Assembly (NCBI GenBank): GCA_023392975.1
Contig: JAEWNA010000155.1
Coordinates: 1 to 17,223, forward strand
Length of the DNA stretch: 17,223 nt
Origin: Pseudomonadota bacterium
GTDB taxonomy: Bacteria; Pseudomonadota; Gammaproteobacteria; Xanthomonadales; Xanthomonadaceae
Direction: 5' to 3'
The notes beneath the pieces were generated by a model. The model made no database searches. It saw nothing but the letters and a program-made list of their open reading frames with translations, and was not told the DNA's origin. Shown in pieces: positions 1 through 7,765 of this stretch (its first letter is position 1; each line of letters opens with the position of its first letter). A program made the position numbers and the translations under genes.

Positions 1-647
1 GGCAGCGGCGGCAGGCCGGCGTCCTTGCGCGCGGCGTCGACTTCGCCGCGCAGGGTCGCGCCTTCGTCCGGGCCGAGCGCGGCGAGCAGCGGCTCCCACG
101 TCCGTGCGGCCTCGGCGGCCTTGCCCTGCTGGCGCAGCGCGATGCCGAGGTAGAAGCGGGCACGCTGATGGTCGGGCGCCCGTTTCAGTGCGCGCTGCAG
201 GTACTCGACCGCGCGCGCATCGAAACGGTGTTCCGCATCGGCCTGCGCACGCGCTTCGGCGGCGGCGGCGAGGTAGTCGGGCTCGTCCGGCGCGCGCCGG
301 AGCACGTCGTCCCAGGCGTCGCGGGCTTCCGCGTGCCGGCCCGCGCGCGCGTATGCGCCGGCGAGCATCACCCAGCCTTCCTGGTCGGGGAAGCGGTCGC
401 GATTGGCTTCGAGCTGCGCGATCGCCTGGTCGAGCGAGGTCGGTCGTTCGATCATCGCCGTGTCCAGCGCGATGGGCGTGCCGACCAGCCGGTAGAGCCC
501 GCCGGCGAGCACGGTGAACGCGGCGATCAGCACCAGCGCCGAGCCGCGACGCGCGCGCCACAGCGGATGCAGCACGGTGCCGAACACGCCGAGTGCGAGC
601 AGGGCGGCGAGCAGGGCGAACACGCTGGCGGATGCGGAAGCGGACAT
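1..647 (-). CDS. ccmI: CcmI, cytochrome c biogenesis TPR protein (C-terminus cut by window edge)
   Basis: CcmI acts in the inner membrane and periplasm, where its TPR domain binds the C-terminus of apocytochrome c and delivers it to CcmF/CcmH for haem ligation. 215 complete codons are visible and no stop is reached before base 1. Two hydrophobic segments are seen at about residues 8-30 and 37-56, separated by a short basic loop (RARR), followed by helical repeats at about 88-120 (GWVMLAGAYARAG) and 143-180 (RARFYLGIALRQQG) that read as TPRs. The ATG shares one base with the ccmH stop (TGATG), so it is probably translationally coupled as the last visible gene of the ccm operon. In E. coli this module is fused to CcmH; here it is separate. 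Family assignment rests on architecture and position more than on catalytic residues. Confidence 0.88.
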   Translation of the reverse strand, partial: MSASASASVFALLAALLALGVFGTVLHPLWRARRGSALVLIAAFTVLAGGLYRLVGTPIALDTAMIERPTSLDQAIAQLEANRDRFPDQEGWVMLAGAYARAGRHAEARDAWDDVLRRAPDEPDYLAAAAEARAQADAEHRFDARAVEYLQRALKRAPDHQRARFYLGIALRQQGKAAEAARTWEPLLAALGPDEGATLRGEVDAARKDAGLPPL

Positions 648-1099
648 CACCACTCCTGGGTGTCGTCGTCGGCGACGGGAGGCGTGGCCGCACGGTCGCG
701 ACGCAGCAGGCGCCGGATCACCACGCCGCCGCCGAGCACGAACAGCAGCGGCCCGAACCACAGCAGCCAGGTCGTCGGGCTCACCCGCGGCCGGTACAGC
801 ACGAACTCGCCGTAGCGCGCGACCAGGAAGTCGCGGATCTGCTGGTCGCTGCGGCCTTCGCGCATGAGGTCGAGGACTTCGCGGCGCAGGTCGACCGCGA
901 TCTGGGCGTTGGAATCGGCCAGCGACTGGTTCTGGCACATCACGCAGCGCAGTTCGGCGACGAGGTCGTGGAAGCGCGTCGCCTCGGCGGCGTCGCGGAA
1001 CTGCAGCGGCGTGGCATCGACCTTCTTCTGCGCGAACGCGCCGCCGGCCAGCGCCAGCAGCAGGGCGCAGAGCAGGGCGCGGAAGGTCGCCGGGCTCAC
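647..1099 (-). CDS. ccmH: CcmH, apocytochrome c thiol oxidoreductase (LRCxxC protein)
   Basis: CcmH is a periplasmic membrane-anchored thiol protein that takes part in reducing the CXXCH disulfide of apocytochrome c before haem attachment. The 150-residue product has a signal/anchor segment at residues 5-23, the diagnostic LRCVMCQ motif at 50-56 (redox pair C52 and C55), and a C-terminal membrane helix at about 110-128 followed by arginines. Length and layout fit the short, unfused CcmH. The chosen start is a GTG whose bases overlap the ccmG stop (GTGA, four bases); the frame is open further upstream but that part lies inside ccmG. The GTG start rests on this overlap and on the signal peptide beginning immediately after it. 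Confidence 0.93.
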   Translation of the reverse strand: MSPATFRALLCALLLALAGGAFAQKKVDATPLQFRDAAEATRFHDLVAELRCVMCQNQSLADSNAQIAVDLRREVLDLMREGRSDQQIRDFLVARYGEFVLYRPRVSPTTWLLWFGPLLFVLGGGVVIRRLLRRDRAATPPVADDDTQEW

Positions 1100-1635
1100 T
1101 TCCGCTGCTCCGCGGCGGTCAGCGCCGGCAGCAGTTCGTTCCGCACGATGTCGTCGCTGAGCGGACCGACGTGCTTCCAGCGCACGATGCCGTCGGCGTC
1201 GACGAGGAAGGTCTCTGGTGCGCCGTACACGCCGAAGTCGATCGCGGTGCGCCCGACCTCGTCGGCCAGCACCACCCAGTACGGGTTGTTGAACTGCTCC
1301 AGCCACGCCAGCGCATCGGCGGGCTCGTCCTTCCAGTTGTAGCCGATCACGCGCACGCGCTTGGTCTCGGCGAAGCGGGTGATCACCGGATGCTCGACCC
1401 GGCATTCCACGCACCAGCTGCCCCAGACGTTGAGCACGTAGGGCTGCCCGCGGAGGTCCCGGCCGGTGACCACGCGGGTCGGCTCGTGCAGCACCGGCAG
1501 CGCGAAGTCGGGCGCGGGCTTGCCGATCAGCGCCGACGGCAGCGCCTCGCGGTCGGGATCGCGGCTCAGCCACACGCCGGCCGCCAGCAGCGCGGCGACG
1601 AGCAGGAAAGCGAGGAAGGGAAGCCAGCGTTTCAT
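1096..1635 (-). CDS. ccmG: CcmG/DsbE, thiol:disulfide interchange protein of cytochrome c maturation
   Basis: CcmG is a membrane-anchored periplasmic thioredoxin-like protein that passes electrons (from DsbD/CcdA) to the CcmH/apocytochrome pair. From this start it has 179 residues: one N-terminal membrane helix (about 4-23), then a thioredoxin fold with the active site WCVEC (C75, C78) in the CcmG-type context GSWCVECRVEHP, and the cis-proline region GAPETF (P140). E. coli DsbE is of similar length (about 185). Other in-frame ATGs lie at 1644 and 1650, only 9 and 15 bases upstream; I prefer 1635 because a GGAA lies nine bases ahead of it and MKRWLP is a typical CcmG beginning. It follows ccmF closely and overlaps ccmH by four bases. 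Confidence 0.93.
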   Translation of the reverse strand: MKRWLPFLAFLLVAALLAAGVWLSRDPDREALPSALIGKPAPDFALPVLHEPTRVVTGRDLRGQPYVLNVWGSWCVECRVEHPVITRFAETKRVRVIGYNWKDEPADALAWLEQFNNPYWVVLADEVGRTAIDFGVYGAPETFLVDADGIVRWKHVGPLSDDIVRNELLPALTAAEQRK

Positions 1636-1663
1636 TCGGGACATTTCCATCAAGGCGGCGCCA

Positions 1664-3613
1664 TCAAGCCGTGGCCGCCGCGGCATCGCGCTTGCGGAAG
1701 CGCCGGTCCGCCGCGGTCACGAACCCGCCCAGCGCCATCATCAGCGCGCCGATCCAGATCCAGCGCACGAACGGCTTCACGTGCACGCGCACCGCCCACG
1801 CGCCGCCGCCCAGCGGCTCGCCGAGGGCGACGAACAGGTCGCGGGTCACGCCGGGCAGGATCGCCGCCTCGGTCATCACCTGGCCGCCGAGGTACTGGCG
1901 CTTTTCCGGATGCATGACCAGCACCGGCCGGTCGTCGCGCAGCACCTGGACGGTGCCGATGCTGGCGCGGTAGTTCGGGCCCTGCGCGTCGCGCACGCCT
2001 TCGAAGCGGAACGCGTCGCGGCCGATCTCCAGCGTCTGGCCGGGACGCAGCGCGACCTCGCGCTGCTGCATCTGCGCCTCGACCAGCAGCGCGCCGACCA
2101 GGAACACGGCGACCCCGGTGTGGGCGAGGGTCATGCCGAGCATTTCCGGCGTGAACCGACCGTTGGAACGGCGCAGGCGCTGCCAGACGAACCGTGCGGT
2201 GCCGAACGCGATCCACACCGCGCCGGCGACGCCCGCGGCGGTCTTCAGCGGCCCCTGCGGTGCCTGGACATACGCGATCGCACCGGCGACCAGCGCCAGC
2301 GCCAGCCACGGCAGCAGCAGTTTGAGCGGCCGCGAGACCTGGTCGCGCTGCCAGTGGATCAGCGGTCCCAGCGGCAGCAGCGCCACCACCGGGGTCATCA
2401 GCACGATGAACAGCAGCGCGAAGTACGGCGGGCCGACCGAGAGCTTGTGCTCGCTGCCGATCGCGTCCAGCAGCAGCGGGAAGAGCGTGCCGAGGAACAC
2501 CATCGCCGACGCCGCGGTCAGCAGCAGGTTGTTGATCAGCAGCAGCGCCTCGCGCGACGTGCCGGTGAAGGGCTGGCCGGCGTCGGTCTGCGGCGCGCGC
2601 AGGGCGTACAGCAGCAGCGAGCCGCCGACGACGCAGCCGAGGAACACGAGGATGAACACCCCGCGCCCCGGGTCGGCCGCGAACGCGTGCACACTGGTCA
2701 GCACGCCCGAGCGCACGAGGAAGGTGCCGAGCAGGGACAGCGAGAACGCCGCGATCGCCAGCAGCAGGGTCCAACTGCGGAAGCTGCCGCGCTTCTCGGT
2801 CGTCGCCTGCGAGTGCAGCAGCGCGGCGCCAGCCAGCCACGGCATGAAGCTGGCGTTCTCGACCGGGTCCCAGAACCACCAGCCGCCCCAGCCGAGTTCG
2901 TAGTACGCCCACCAGCTGCCCAGCGCGATGCCGAGGGTGAGGAAGCCCCAGGCGACGTTGGTCCATGGGCGCGTCCAGCGCAGCCAGTCGCGCACCATCT
3001 CCGGCGAGGAAGCGTTGCGGTCGAGCATCGCCGCGATCGCGAACGCGAACGGCACCGCGAAGCCGACGTAGCCCATGTAGAGCATCGGCGGATGGAAGAT
3101 CAGGCCCGGGTCCTGCAGCAGCGGGTTGAGGTCGCGGCCTTCTTCCGCCGCCGGCAGCAGCCGCGCGAAGGGGTTGCTGGTGAACAGCAGGAAGGCGAGG
3201 AACCCGGTGGCGACCGCGCCCATCGTGCCCAGCACGCGGGCCACCACCGGCGCCGGCAGGCCGCGCGAGAACAGCGCCACCGCGCCGGTCCACACCGCCA
3301 GGATCAGCGCCCACAGCAGCAGCGAACCCTCGTGCGCGCCCCACACCGCCGAGAAGCGGTACATCATCGGCAGCAGCGAGTTGGAGTTCTCGGCGACGTA
3401 GCGCACCGAGAAATCCTGGACGACGAAGGCGTGGGTCAGGATCGCGAACGCCAGCGCGACCAGCACCAGCTGCACGAAGGCCGCCGGACGCGCCACCGCC
3501 ATCCACGGCGCGAGGCCGCGCTGCGCGCCCAGCAGCGGCAGCGCCGCCTGCAGGGCGGCGACCAGCATGGCGAGGACGAGGGCGATCTGGCCCAGCTCGG
3601 GAAGCAGGTGCAT
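1664..3613 (-). CDS. ccmF: CcmF, haem lyase subunit of cytochrome c maturation
   Basis: CcmF is the large integral inner-membrane protein that takes haem from holo-CcmE and, with CcmH/CcmI, joins it to apocytochrome c. The 649-residue product matches the usual family length (about 640-660) and is built of many hydrophobic helices. The tryptophan-rich WWD periplasmic signature lies at residues 242-253 (WGGWWFWDPVEN). Candidate haem-ligand histidines aligned by context with E. coli H173, H261, H303 and H491 are H174 (FHPPMLY), H267 (LLHSQ), H309 (TSVHAF) and H498 (MTLAHTG). The ATG lies six bases after the ccmE stop. A long overlapping frame spanning ccmE and ccmF on the same strand is a shadow. 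Confidence 0.97.
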   Translation of the reverse strand: MHLLPELGQIALVLAMLVAALQAALPLLGAQRGLAPWMAVARPAAFVQLVLVALAFAILTHAFVVQDFSVRYVAENSNSLLPMMYRFSAVWGAHEGSLLLWALILAVWTGAVALFSRGLPAPVVARVLGTMGAVATGFLAFLLFTSNPFARLLPAAEEGRDLNPLLQDPGLIFHPPMLYMGYVGFAVPFAFAIAAMLDRNASSPEMVRDWLRWTRPWTNVAWGFLTLGIALGSWWAYYELGWGGWWFWDPVENASFMPWLAGAALLHSQATTEKRGSFRSWTLLLAIAAFSLSLLGTFLVRSGVLTSVHAFAADPGRGVFILVFLGCVVGGSLLLYALRAPQTDAGQPFTGTSREALLLINNLLLTAASAMVFLGTLFPLLLDAIGSEHKLSVGPPYFALLFIVLMTPVVALLPLGPLIHWQRDQVSRPLKLLLPWLALALVAGAIAYVQAPQGPLKTAAGVAGAVWIAFGTARFVWQRLRRSNGRFTPEMLGMTLAHTGVAVFLVGALLVEAQMQQREVALRPGQTLEIGRDAFRFEGVRDAQGPNYRASIGTVQVLRDDRPVLVMHPEKRQYLGGQVMTEAAILPGVTRDLFVALGEPLGGGAWAVRVHVKPFVRWIWIGALMMALGGFVTAADRRFRKRDAAAATA

Positions 3614-3619
3614 GCGGGC

Positions 3620-4129
3620 TCAGCGCTGGGGCGACGGCATGTCGGCCGGCGGGGCGTCGGTGGACGGCGCGTCGGCTCGGACGTTGTGCTTCTGGTGTGC
3701 CAGGCCCATCTTGTCCGCGACTTCCTTCGGCACGTAGGTCTCGTCGTGCTTGGCCAGCACCTGCTCGGCGACGAACACCTGGCCGCGCATGCGGCCGGTC
3801 GCGACCACCGCCTGCTTCTCGCGGAAGAGGTCGGGCAGGATGCCGGTGTAGACCACCGGCAGCTCTGCGTCGCCGTCGGTGACGCGGAAATGCGCTTCCA
3901 TCGAGCCCTGCGCGCGCTGGAACGAGCCCGCGGACACCATGCCGCCCAGCCGGAACACCGCGTCGCCCGCGACCACCTTGGCGCCGGCGTCGCCATGCAG
4001 CACTTCGCTGGGCGTGTAGAGGTAGGCCACGTTGCGCTTGAGCGCCAGCGTGACCAGCGACGCCGCGGCGCCCGTGGCCACCAGCAGCGCCAGCACCAGC
4101 CACAGCCGGCGTTTGCGGGAGGGATTCAT
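3620..4129 (-). CDS. ccmE: CcmE, periplasmic haem chaperone
   Basis: CcmE covalently binds haem loaded by CcmC under CcmAB control and hands it to CcmF. The 169-residue protein has an N-terminal basic stretch (RKRR), one membrane anchor at about 9-30, the OB-fold body (LYTPSEV, GMVSAGSF, VVYTGILPDLFRE) and the haem-binding motif at 127-132 (KHDETY), with covalent haem histidine H128 and Y132 matching H130 and Y134 of E. coli. The C-terminal tail from about 145 is polar and proline/alanine-rich, as usual for the family. The start ATG overlaps the ccmD stop by four bases (ATGA). Confidence 0.97.
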   Translation of the reverse strand: MNPSRKRRLWLVLALLVATGAAASLVTLALKRNVAYLYTPSEVLHGDAGAKVVAGDAVFRLGGMVSAGSFQRAQGSMEAHFRVTDGDAELPVVYTGILPDLFREKQAVVATGRMRGQVFVAEQVLAKHDETYVPKEVADKMGLAHQKHNVRADAPSTDAPPADMPSPQR

Positions 4130-4296
4130 CGTTGCAGCTCCGTGGGAAGGGGGGCGTTGCGCGCGGCGTCGCGACGGGCGCGCAGGCGCACGCGGCGCAG
4201 CGTGCGGCGGATGCGCGCGAGCGGGGCGATCAGGTCCCAGAGCAGGACCACCGCGAACAGCGCGTAGGCGGCGGCGACGTATCCGGCGTAGCTCAT
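4126..4296 (-). CDS. ccmD: CcmD, small haem exporter subunit
   Basis: CcmD is a small bitopic membrane protein that stabilises the CcmABC complex and helps release holo-CcmE. The 56-residue product has one hydrophobic helix (residues about 4-24, YAGYVAAAYALFAVVLLWDL) followed by a strongly basic cytoplasmic tail (RIRRTLRRVRLRARR), the expected pattern. It sits between ccmC and ccmE and overlaps both by four bases (ATGA at each junction), so its expression is probably tied to them by translational coupling. Sequence conservation in this family is low, so the call depends on size, topology and position. Confidence 0.93.
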   Translation of the reverse strand: MSYAGYVAAAYALFAVVLLWDLIAPLARIRRTLRRVRLRARRDAARNAPLPTELQR

Positions 4297-5087
4297 GGCG
4301 TCGGCTCCTGCGCCGCGGCGCGTTCGCGCACCCAGTCCTTGCCGGCCTCGCGGTCGAGGTTGTCGGCGCGGGCGCGCAGCAGCAGCGAGCCGATGAACCA
4401 CAGCTTGGTACCGACCACCATCGCGATCAGCGGCGGGAACATGCTCGGGTCCATGCTCGACTGGCCGAACATGCGGATGGTCTGGCCCTGGTGCAGCGAG
4501 TTCCACCAGACCACCGAGTAGCGGATCACGGGGAGCAGGGCGACGCCGACGATCGCCAGCAGGCCCGCCGCGCGGGCGGCGTTGCGGCGGTCGTCGATGG
4601 CCTGGTACAGGCCGATGACGCCGAGGTACAGGAACAGCAGGATCAGCTCGGTGGTCAGGCGCGGGTCCCATTCCCACCACGTGCCCCACATCGGCTTGCC
4701 CCAGATCGAACCGGTGGCGAGGGTGATCACGGTGAACGCCGCGCCGATCGGCGCGCAGGCCATCGCCAGGATCTCGCACAGCTTGATCCGCCAGACCAGC
4801 GCGATCGCGGCATAGACAGCCATCAGCGCGAAGATGAACATGCTCATCCACGCCGATGGCACGTGGATGTAGAGGATGCGGAAACTGTCGCCCTGCTGGT
4901 AGTCCGACGGCACGAAGAACCACGCGCCCACGCCCGGCAGCGCCGCCAGCAGGTTCAGCGCCCAGGCCACGCCGATCGCCATGACCAGCGCGCCGGCGCC
5001 GAAGCTCCACGGCGCCCAGCGCGCGGCGAAGCGGTCGAAGTAGGGCGGCGAGCCGAGTTGGTGGAACCAGCGGACGAGTGGGTTCAT
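4293..5087 (-). CDS. ccmC: CcmC, haem transporter/handler
   Basis: CcmC is an integral membrane protein that presents haem at the periplasmic face and attaches it to CcmE. The 264-residue product contains about six membrane helices and the WWD signature at 134-144 (WGTWWEWDPRL). H75 (YIHVPSAW) and H199 (NSLHQG) correspond by context to the axial haem ligands H60 and H184 of E. coli CcmC. The length is normal. The ATG is the first gene start after the unusual 137-base gap that follows ccmB, while its 3' end overlaps ccmD by four bases. Confidence 0.97.
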   Translation of the reverse strand: MNPLVRWFHQLGSPPYFDRFAARWAPWSFGAGALVMAIGVAWALNLLAALPGVGAWFFVPSDYQQGDSFRILYIHVPSAWMSMFIFALMAVYAAIALVWRIKLCEILAMACAPIGAAFTVITLATGSIWGKPMWGTWWEWDPRLTTELILLFLYLGVIGLYQAIDDRRNAARAAGLLAIVGVALLPVIRYSVVWWNSLHQGQTIRMFGQSSMDPSMFPPLIAMVVGTKLWFIGSLLLRARADNLDREAGKDWVRERAAAQEPTP

Positions 5088-5224
5088 GCCGGGGGATGCT
5101 TGCAGTGGGTGGACGATGGCACCGGAAGGTTAGGGGAAACTGAAGAACCGGCCGGGGCGCATTGTCCGATCCGGCGCGGTCCGCAGTCGTTGACCTGGCG
5201 CAAGCGCGGACGTTCCGGACGCGC
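5088..5224 (-). other. ccmB-ccmC intergenic gap
   Basis: This 137-base stretch separates ccmB from ccmC inside an operon whose other junctions are 1-4-base overlaps or gaps of fewer than 30 bases. On the coding strand it holds several short G+C-rich inverted arms but no convincing U-tract terminator, no good sigma-70 hexamer pair and no credible short gene with a ribosome binding site. I see no defined function in it. Confidence 0.4.
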
Positions 5225-5947
5225 TCAGCTCGTCGAGATCCTGATCGCGGCCGCCGCGGTCAGCGGCGCGGCGATCAGCGCCACCGCCAGCCCTGCGCCG
5301 AGCAGCAGCAGCGCACCGACGGGATCCAGCCCCTGCGCGCTGGCCGCCACGCTGCCGGCACCGAACACCAGCACCGGCACGTACAGCGGCAGGGCGAGCA
5401 GCCCGACAAGGATACCGGACCGGCGCATGCCGACGGTGAGTGCGGCGATCACGGCGCCGATCAGGCTCAGCAGCGGCGTGCCCAGCGCCAGTCCCGCCAG
5501 CAGCACCGGCAACTGCGCGTGCGGCAGGTGCAGCAGCTCGGCCAGGAACGGGGTCGCCAGCAGCAGCGGCAGCGAGGTCGTCGCCCAGTGGATGCCGGTG
5601 CGCACCGCCACCAGCCAGGCCAGCGGCACCGGCGCCAGCATCCACTGCTCCAGCGAGCCGTCCTCGGCGTCGCCGCGGAACAGCGTGTCCAGCGCCAGCA
5701 GGCCGGCGAGCAGCGCCGCCACCCAGAGCACGCCGGCGGCCACGCGGGCCTGCAGTTCGGGTGCGTTGCCCAGCGCCAGCGCGAACAGCACCACGACGAT
5801 CAGTGCGAACAGCGCCGGCTGGAAGGCGTCGCCGCGCCGGCGCCAGAGCAGGCGCAGGTCGCGGACCAGCAGCGCGCGGGCCGCGCCGGGCATGGACGGC
5901 GGGTGGCCGGCGATGGCCATCCGCACGGGTCGGGTCGTGTCGGTCAT
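5225..5947 (-). CDS. ccmB: CcmB, membrane subunit of the haem maturation ABC transporter
   Basis: CcmB is the permease partner of CcmA; the CcmAB complex uses ATP to release holo-CcmE from CcmC. From this ATG the product is 240 residues. It closely follows E. coli CcmB over its body: GVLWVAALLAGLLALDTLFR, DGSLEQWML, GIHWATTSLPLLL, GTPLLSLIGA, ALTVGMRRSG, and the C-terminal TAAAAIRIS. About six hydrophobic helices are visible. The start overlaps the ccmA stop by four bases (ATGA); a second ATG 18 codons in (MPGAARALL) would give the length typical of the family, so the first 18 residues may or may not be translated. Confidence 0.96.
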   Translation of the reverse strand: MTDTTRPVRMAIAGHPPSMPGAARALLVRDLRLLWRRRGDAFQPALFALIVVVLFALALGNAPELQARVAAGVLWVAALLAGLLALDTLFRGDAEDGSLEQWMLAPVPLAWLVAVRTGIHWATTSLPLLLATPFLAELLHLPHAQLPVLLAGLALGTPLLSLIGAVIAALTVGMRRSGILVGLLALPLYVPVLVFGAGSVAASAQGLDPVGALLLLGAGLAVALIAAPLTAAAAIRISTS

Positions 5948-6588
5948 GCGGCTCGCTCCAGCACCAGTTCGCGGGTGCGCACCGGCGGCGCGGCATAGGC
6001 GCCGTGGGTGGTGACCAGCGCGGCGCCGCCTTCGCGCAGGTGCGCCTGCACCATCCGGTTCACCAGCTCGATGCCGTCGAGGTCGAGGTTGGCGTAGGGC
6101 TCGTCCAGCAGCCACACCGGCGCCGGCGACAGCCACATCCGCGCCAGCGACAGGCGCTTCTTCTGGCCGGCGGAGAGCTGCCGGGCCAGCGCGTCCTGGT
6201 AGCCGTCGAGGCCGACGATGCGCATCGCCGCGTCCGGGGTCTGGCTGCCGCGGCGGCCGTGCAGGCCGCAGAGGAAATCGAGGTTCTCAAGCGCGCCGAG
6301 GTCGGCCTTCAGGGCCGGCAGATGGCCAAGATAGGCCAGCGCCCGGGTGCGTTCGGGGGTGCCGGTGGCCTGGCCGTCGATCTCGATCGCCCCCGAATCC
6401 GGCCGCAGCAGGCCGGCCAGCACCCGCAGCAGGGTGGTCTTGCCGGCGCCGTTGTCGCCGCGGATCAGCAGCGCCTCGCCGGCGTCGACCGACAGGTCGA
6501 CCGGCCCGAAGACGGGCAGATCGTTGCGCGAGAAGCGGAGTGCGCGGGCGGCGAGCAGCGGCGGAGGGGTGTGGGAGGCGTCGGTCAT
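5944..6588 (-). CDS. ccmA: CcmA, ATPase of the haem maturation ABC transporter
   Basis: CcmA is the cytoplasmic ATP-binding subunit paired with CcmB. The 214-residue product has a Walker A motif at 44-52 (GDNGAGKTT), the ABC signature LSAGQKKR from 138, Walker B with the catalytic glutamate at 158-164 (VWLLDEP, E163), a D-loop (NLDLDG) and the switch histidine H195 (TTHG). Length is normal for CcmA. No strong Shine-Dalgarno is seen ahead of the ATG. It is the first gene of the ccm operon and lies 48 bases after the upstream DUF3293 gene, whose stop codon lies inside a possible promoter -10 box. Confidence 0.97.
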   Translation of the reverse strand: MTDASHTPPPLLAARALRFSRNDLPVFGPVDLSVDAGEALLIRGDNGAGKTTLLRVLAGLLRPDSGAIEIDGQATGTPERTRALAYLGHLPALKADLGALENLDFLCGLHGRRGSQTPDAAMRIVGLDGYQDALARQLSAGQKKRLSLARMWLSPAPVWLLDEPYANLDLDGIELVNRMVQAHLREGGAALVTTHGAYAAPPVRTRELVLERAA

Positions 6589-6633
6589 CGCGGTTGGGCT
6601 GGCCGGAAGCGGCCATGCCCGCCCGGGCCCGCG

Positions 6634-6639
6634 ATTCTA
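6634..6639 (-). promoter_or_regulatory. possible -10 box for the ccm operon
   Basis: On the minus strand the hexamer TAGAAT (five of six matches to TATAAT) lies about 45 bases ahead of the ccmA ATG, which would give a leader of roughly 40 bases. It contains the TAG stop of the upstream DUF3293 gene. No convincing -35 hexamer is seen at 15-18 bases, so this is a suggestion only; ccmA could instead be read from the DUF3293 transcript. Confidence 0.3.
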
Positions 6640-7158
6640 CGGGCTGGACGCCGCGATTGCCGCGTCCGCCGACGGCGACGGGTCGATCCAGTCGATCGAC
6701 GCATGCGACGGCGTGTCGACCGGCCGGGTGCCTGCGATCCGCAGCCGCACCGCCTGGCCCCGCGCCCAGAGCAGGGCGCCGGCCTGGCCGAAGCTGCGGG
6801 TCAGGCGGTCGAAGGCGGAGGTGTCCGGATCCAGCACCAGCCATCCGTACAGCTTCCAGGTGCGGTTGCCCGACATCGCGCAGGCCGGCCGATGCCGCAG
6901 GCCGAGCCCGTCGAGCGTGCGCTGCAGTGCGCGATCGGCGTCCGGCGCCGGCGCATGCCCGTTCGCGTTCGCCCAGCCGGGCTTCGCGGCCGACAGCAGG
7001 CCGAAGCGCCGGGCGTCCGGGAAGGCGTCCTCGAGGTCCGGGGCGGACGCGCCGACGCGCAGGGCACGCCACTGCCCATCCAGCTCCCACCGGTAGTCGG
7101 CGTGGAGCAGGCGGTCGGGCAGGAGGGCGGTACAGGACGGGGTGGGAGACGAGGGCAA
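6637..7158 (-). CDS. DUF3293-like protein, diverged copy, TTG start
   Basis: The function is unknown. The 173-residue product is a paralogue of the neighbouring 162-residue protein: the two share YRWE.DG.W..LR.GA.AP early on, GLLSA, NR.W, WLV.D, a segment ending in (F/Y)GQ followed by a conserved LFW/LLW, and a final (L/I)DW. I read both as the DUF3293 family, a small cytosolic proteobacterial family. This copy has lost the WNP element typical of the family (it reads AKP at 58-60), so it may have diverged in role. The frame contains no ATG near its beginning; a stop lies three codons upstream, so the start must be TTG, and GGTGA six bases ahead of it supports that. It ends 48 bases before ccmA. 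Confidence 0.75.
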   Translation of the reverse strand: MPSSPTPSCTALLPDRLLHADYRWELDGQWRALRVGASAPDLEDAFPDARRFGLLSAAKPGWANANGHAPAPDADRALQRTLDGLGLRHRPACAMSGNRTWKLYGWLVLDPDTSAFDRLTRSFGQAGALLWARGQAVRLRIAGTRPVDTPSHASIDWIDPSPSADAAIAASSP

Positions 7159-7269
7159 TTCGATTCACCGGGGCGATCGACGGGCGCGGCATGGTAGGGC
7201 CCGCCCGTTCGAGCCCCGGCTCGGTTTCGTGTCGATGCGGCGGGTGCCGTTCAGGCCCTGGGCGGCCGT

Positions 7270-7758
7270 TCAGTCTCGCAGCCAGTCGAGATCCGGGTGC
7301 CCGGCGAACGTCGGCGGCGACCGGGCATCGACCCGCATCCGCACCGGGCCGTCCGTTCGCCAGAACAGCGTGGCGAGCTGGCCGTAACGGCGCGAGAGGG
7401 CGTCGAAGGCGGCCACCGGCATGTCGATGACCAGCCAGCTCGGTTCGCGCCATGCGCGGTTGGTCGCAGACGAGAACGCCGGGCGGAAGATGCAGCCGCT
7501 GTCGAGCAGGTCGGCCTGCAGGCGTTCGTCCTCGGCGCGGTTTTCGGCGTCCGGTCGCGCGACGGAATGCGGGTTCCACGCCGACAGCAGGCCGGCGGTG
7601 CGGGCCACCGGGTAGCGCGCCCGCACCGCGGGCGCAGGCGCGCCGATGCGCAGGTCGAGCCAGTCGCCGTCGCGCTCCCAGCGGTATTCGGCGGCGAGAT
7701 AGGCGTGGACGAGATCGGCGATCCGGCCTTCGCCGGCGGACACGGGGGACGCTTGCAT
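7270..7758 (-). CDS. DUF3293-like protein
   Basis: The function is unknown. The 162-residue product carries the features I associate with DUF3293: YRWERDG.WLDLRIG at 25-39, GLLSAWNPHS at 56-65, NRAWREPSWLVIDM at 100-113 and RRYGQLATLFW at 123-133. There is no signal peptide or membrane helix, so it is probably cytosolic. Compared with the second copy just downstream it keeps the WNP element and is likely the ancestral-type member. The ATG lies only seven bases after a candidate -10 hexamer, suggesting a leaderless or nearly leaderless mRNA. It is transcribed divergently from the aminotransferase gene. Confidence 0.82.
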   Translation of the reverse strand: MQASPVSAGEGRIADLVHAYLAAEYRWERDGDWLDLRIGAPAPAVRARYPVARTAGLLSAWNPHSVARPDAENRAEDERLQADLLDSGCIFRPAFSSATNRAWREPSWLVIDMPVAAFDALSRRYGQLATLFWRTDGPVRMRVDARSPPTFAGHPDLDWLRD

Positions 7759-7765
7759 GACGCAA

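Noticed and set aside
1650..4103. An 817-residue minus-strand frame running through ccmE and ccmF
   Set aside because: It is the shifted frame of two well-supported genes, is rich in Arg/Ala/Gly, and lacks the membrane helices and motifs that the true frames show.
1466..4267. A 933-residue open frame on the plus strand, antisense to ccmF, ccmE and ccmG
   Set aside because: Its translation is a low-complexity run of Arg, Gln, His, Gly and Ala with no domain. It mirrors the third-position G/C bias of the real ccm genes on the other strand, a common artefact at this G+C content.
4032..6014. A 660-residue plus-strand frame antisense to ccmB-ccmD
   Set aside because: Composition is Arg/Ser/Ala-rich without recognisable motifs, and it lies opposite conserved ccm genes.
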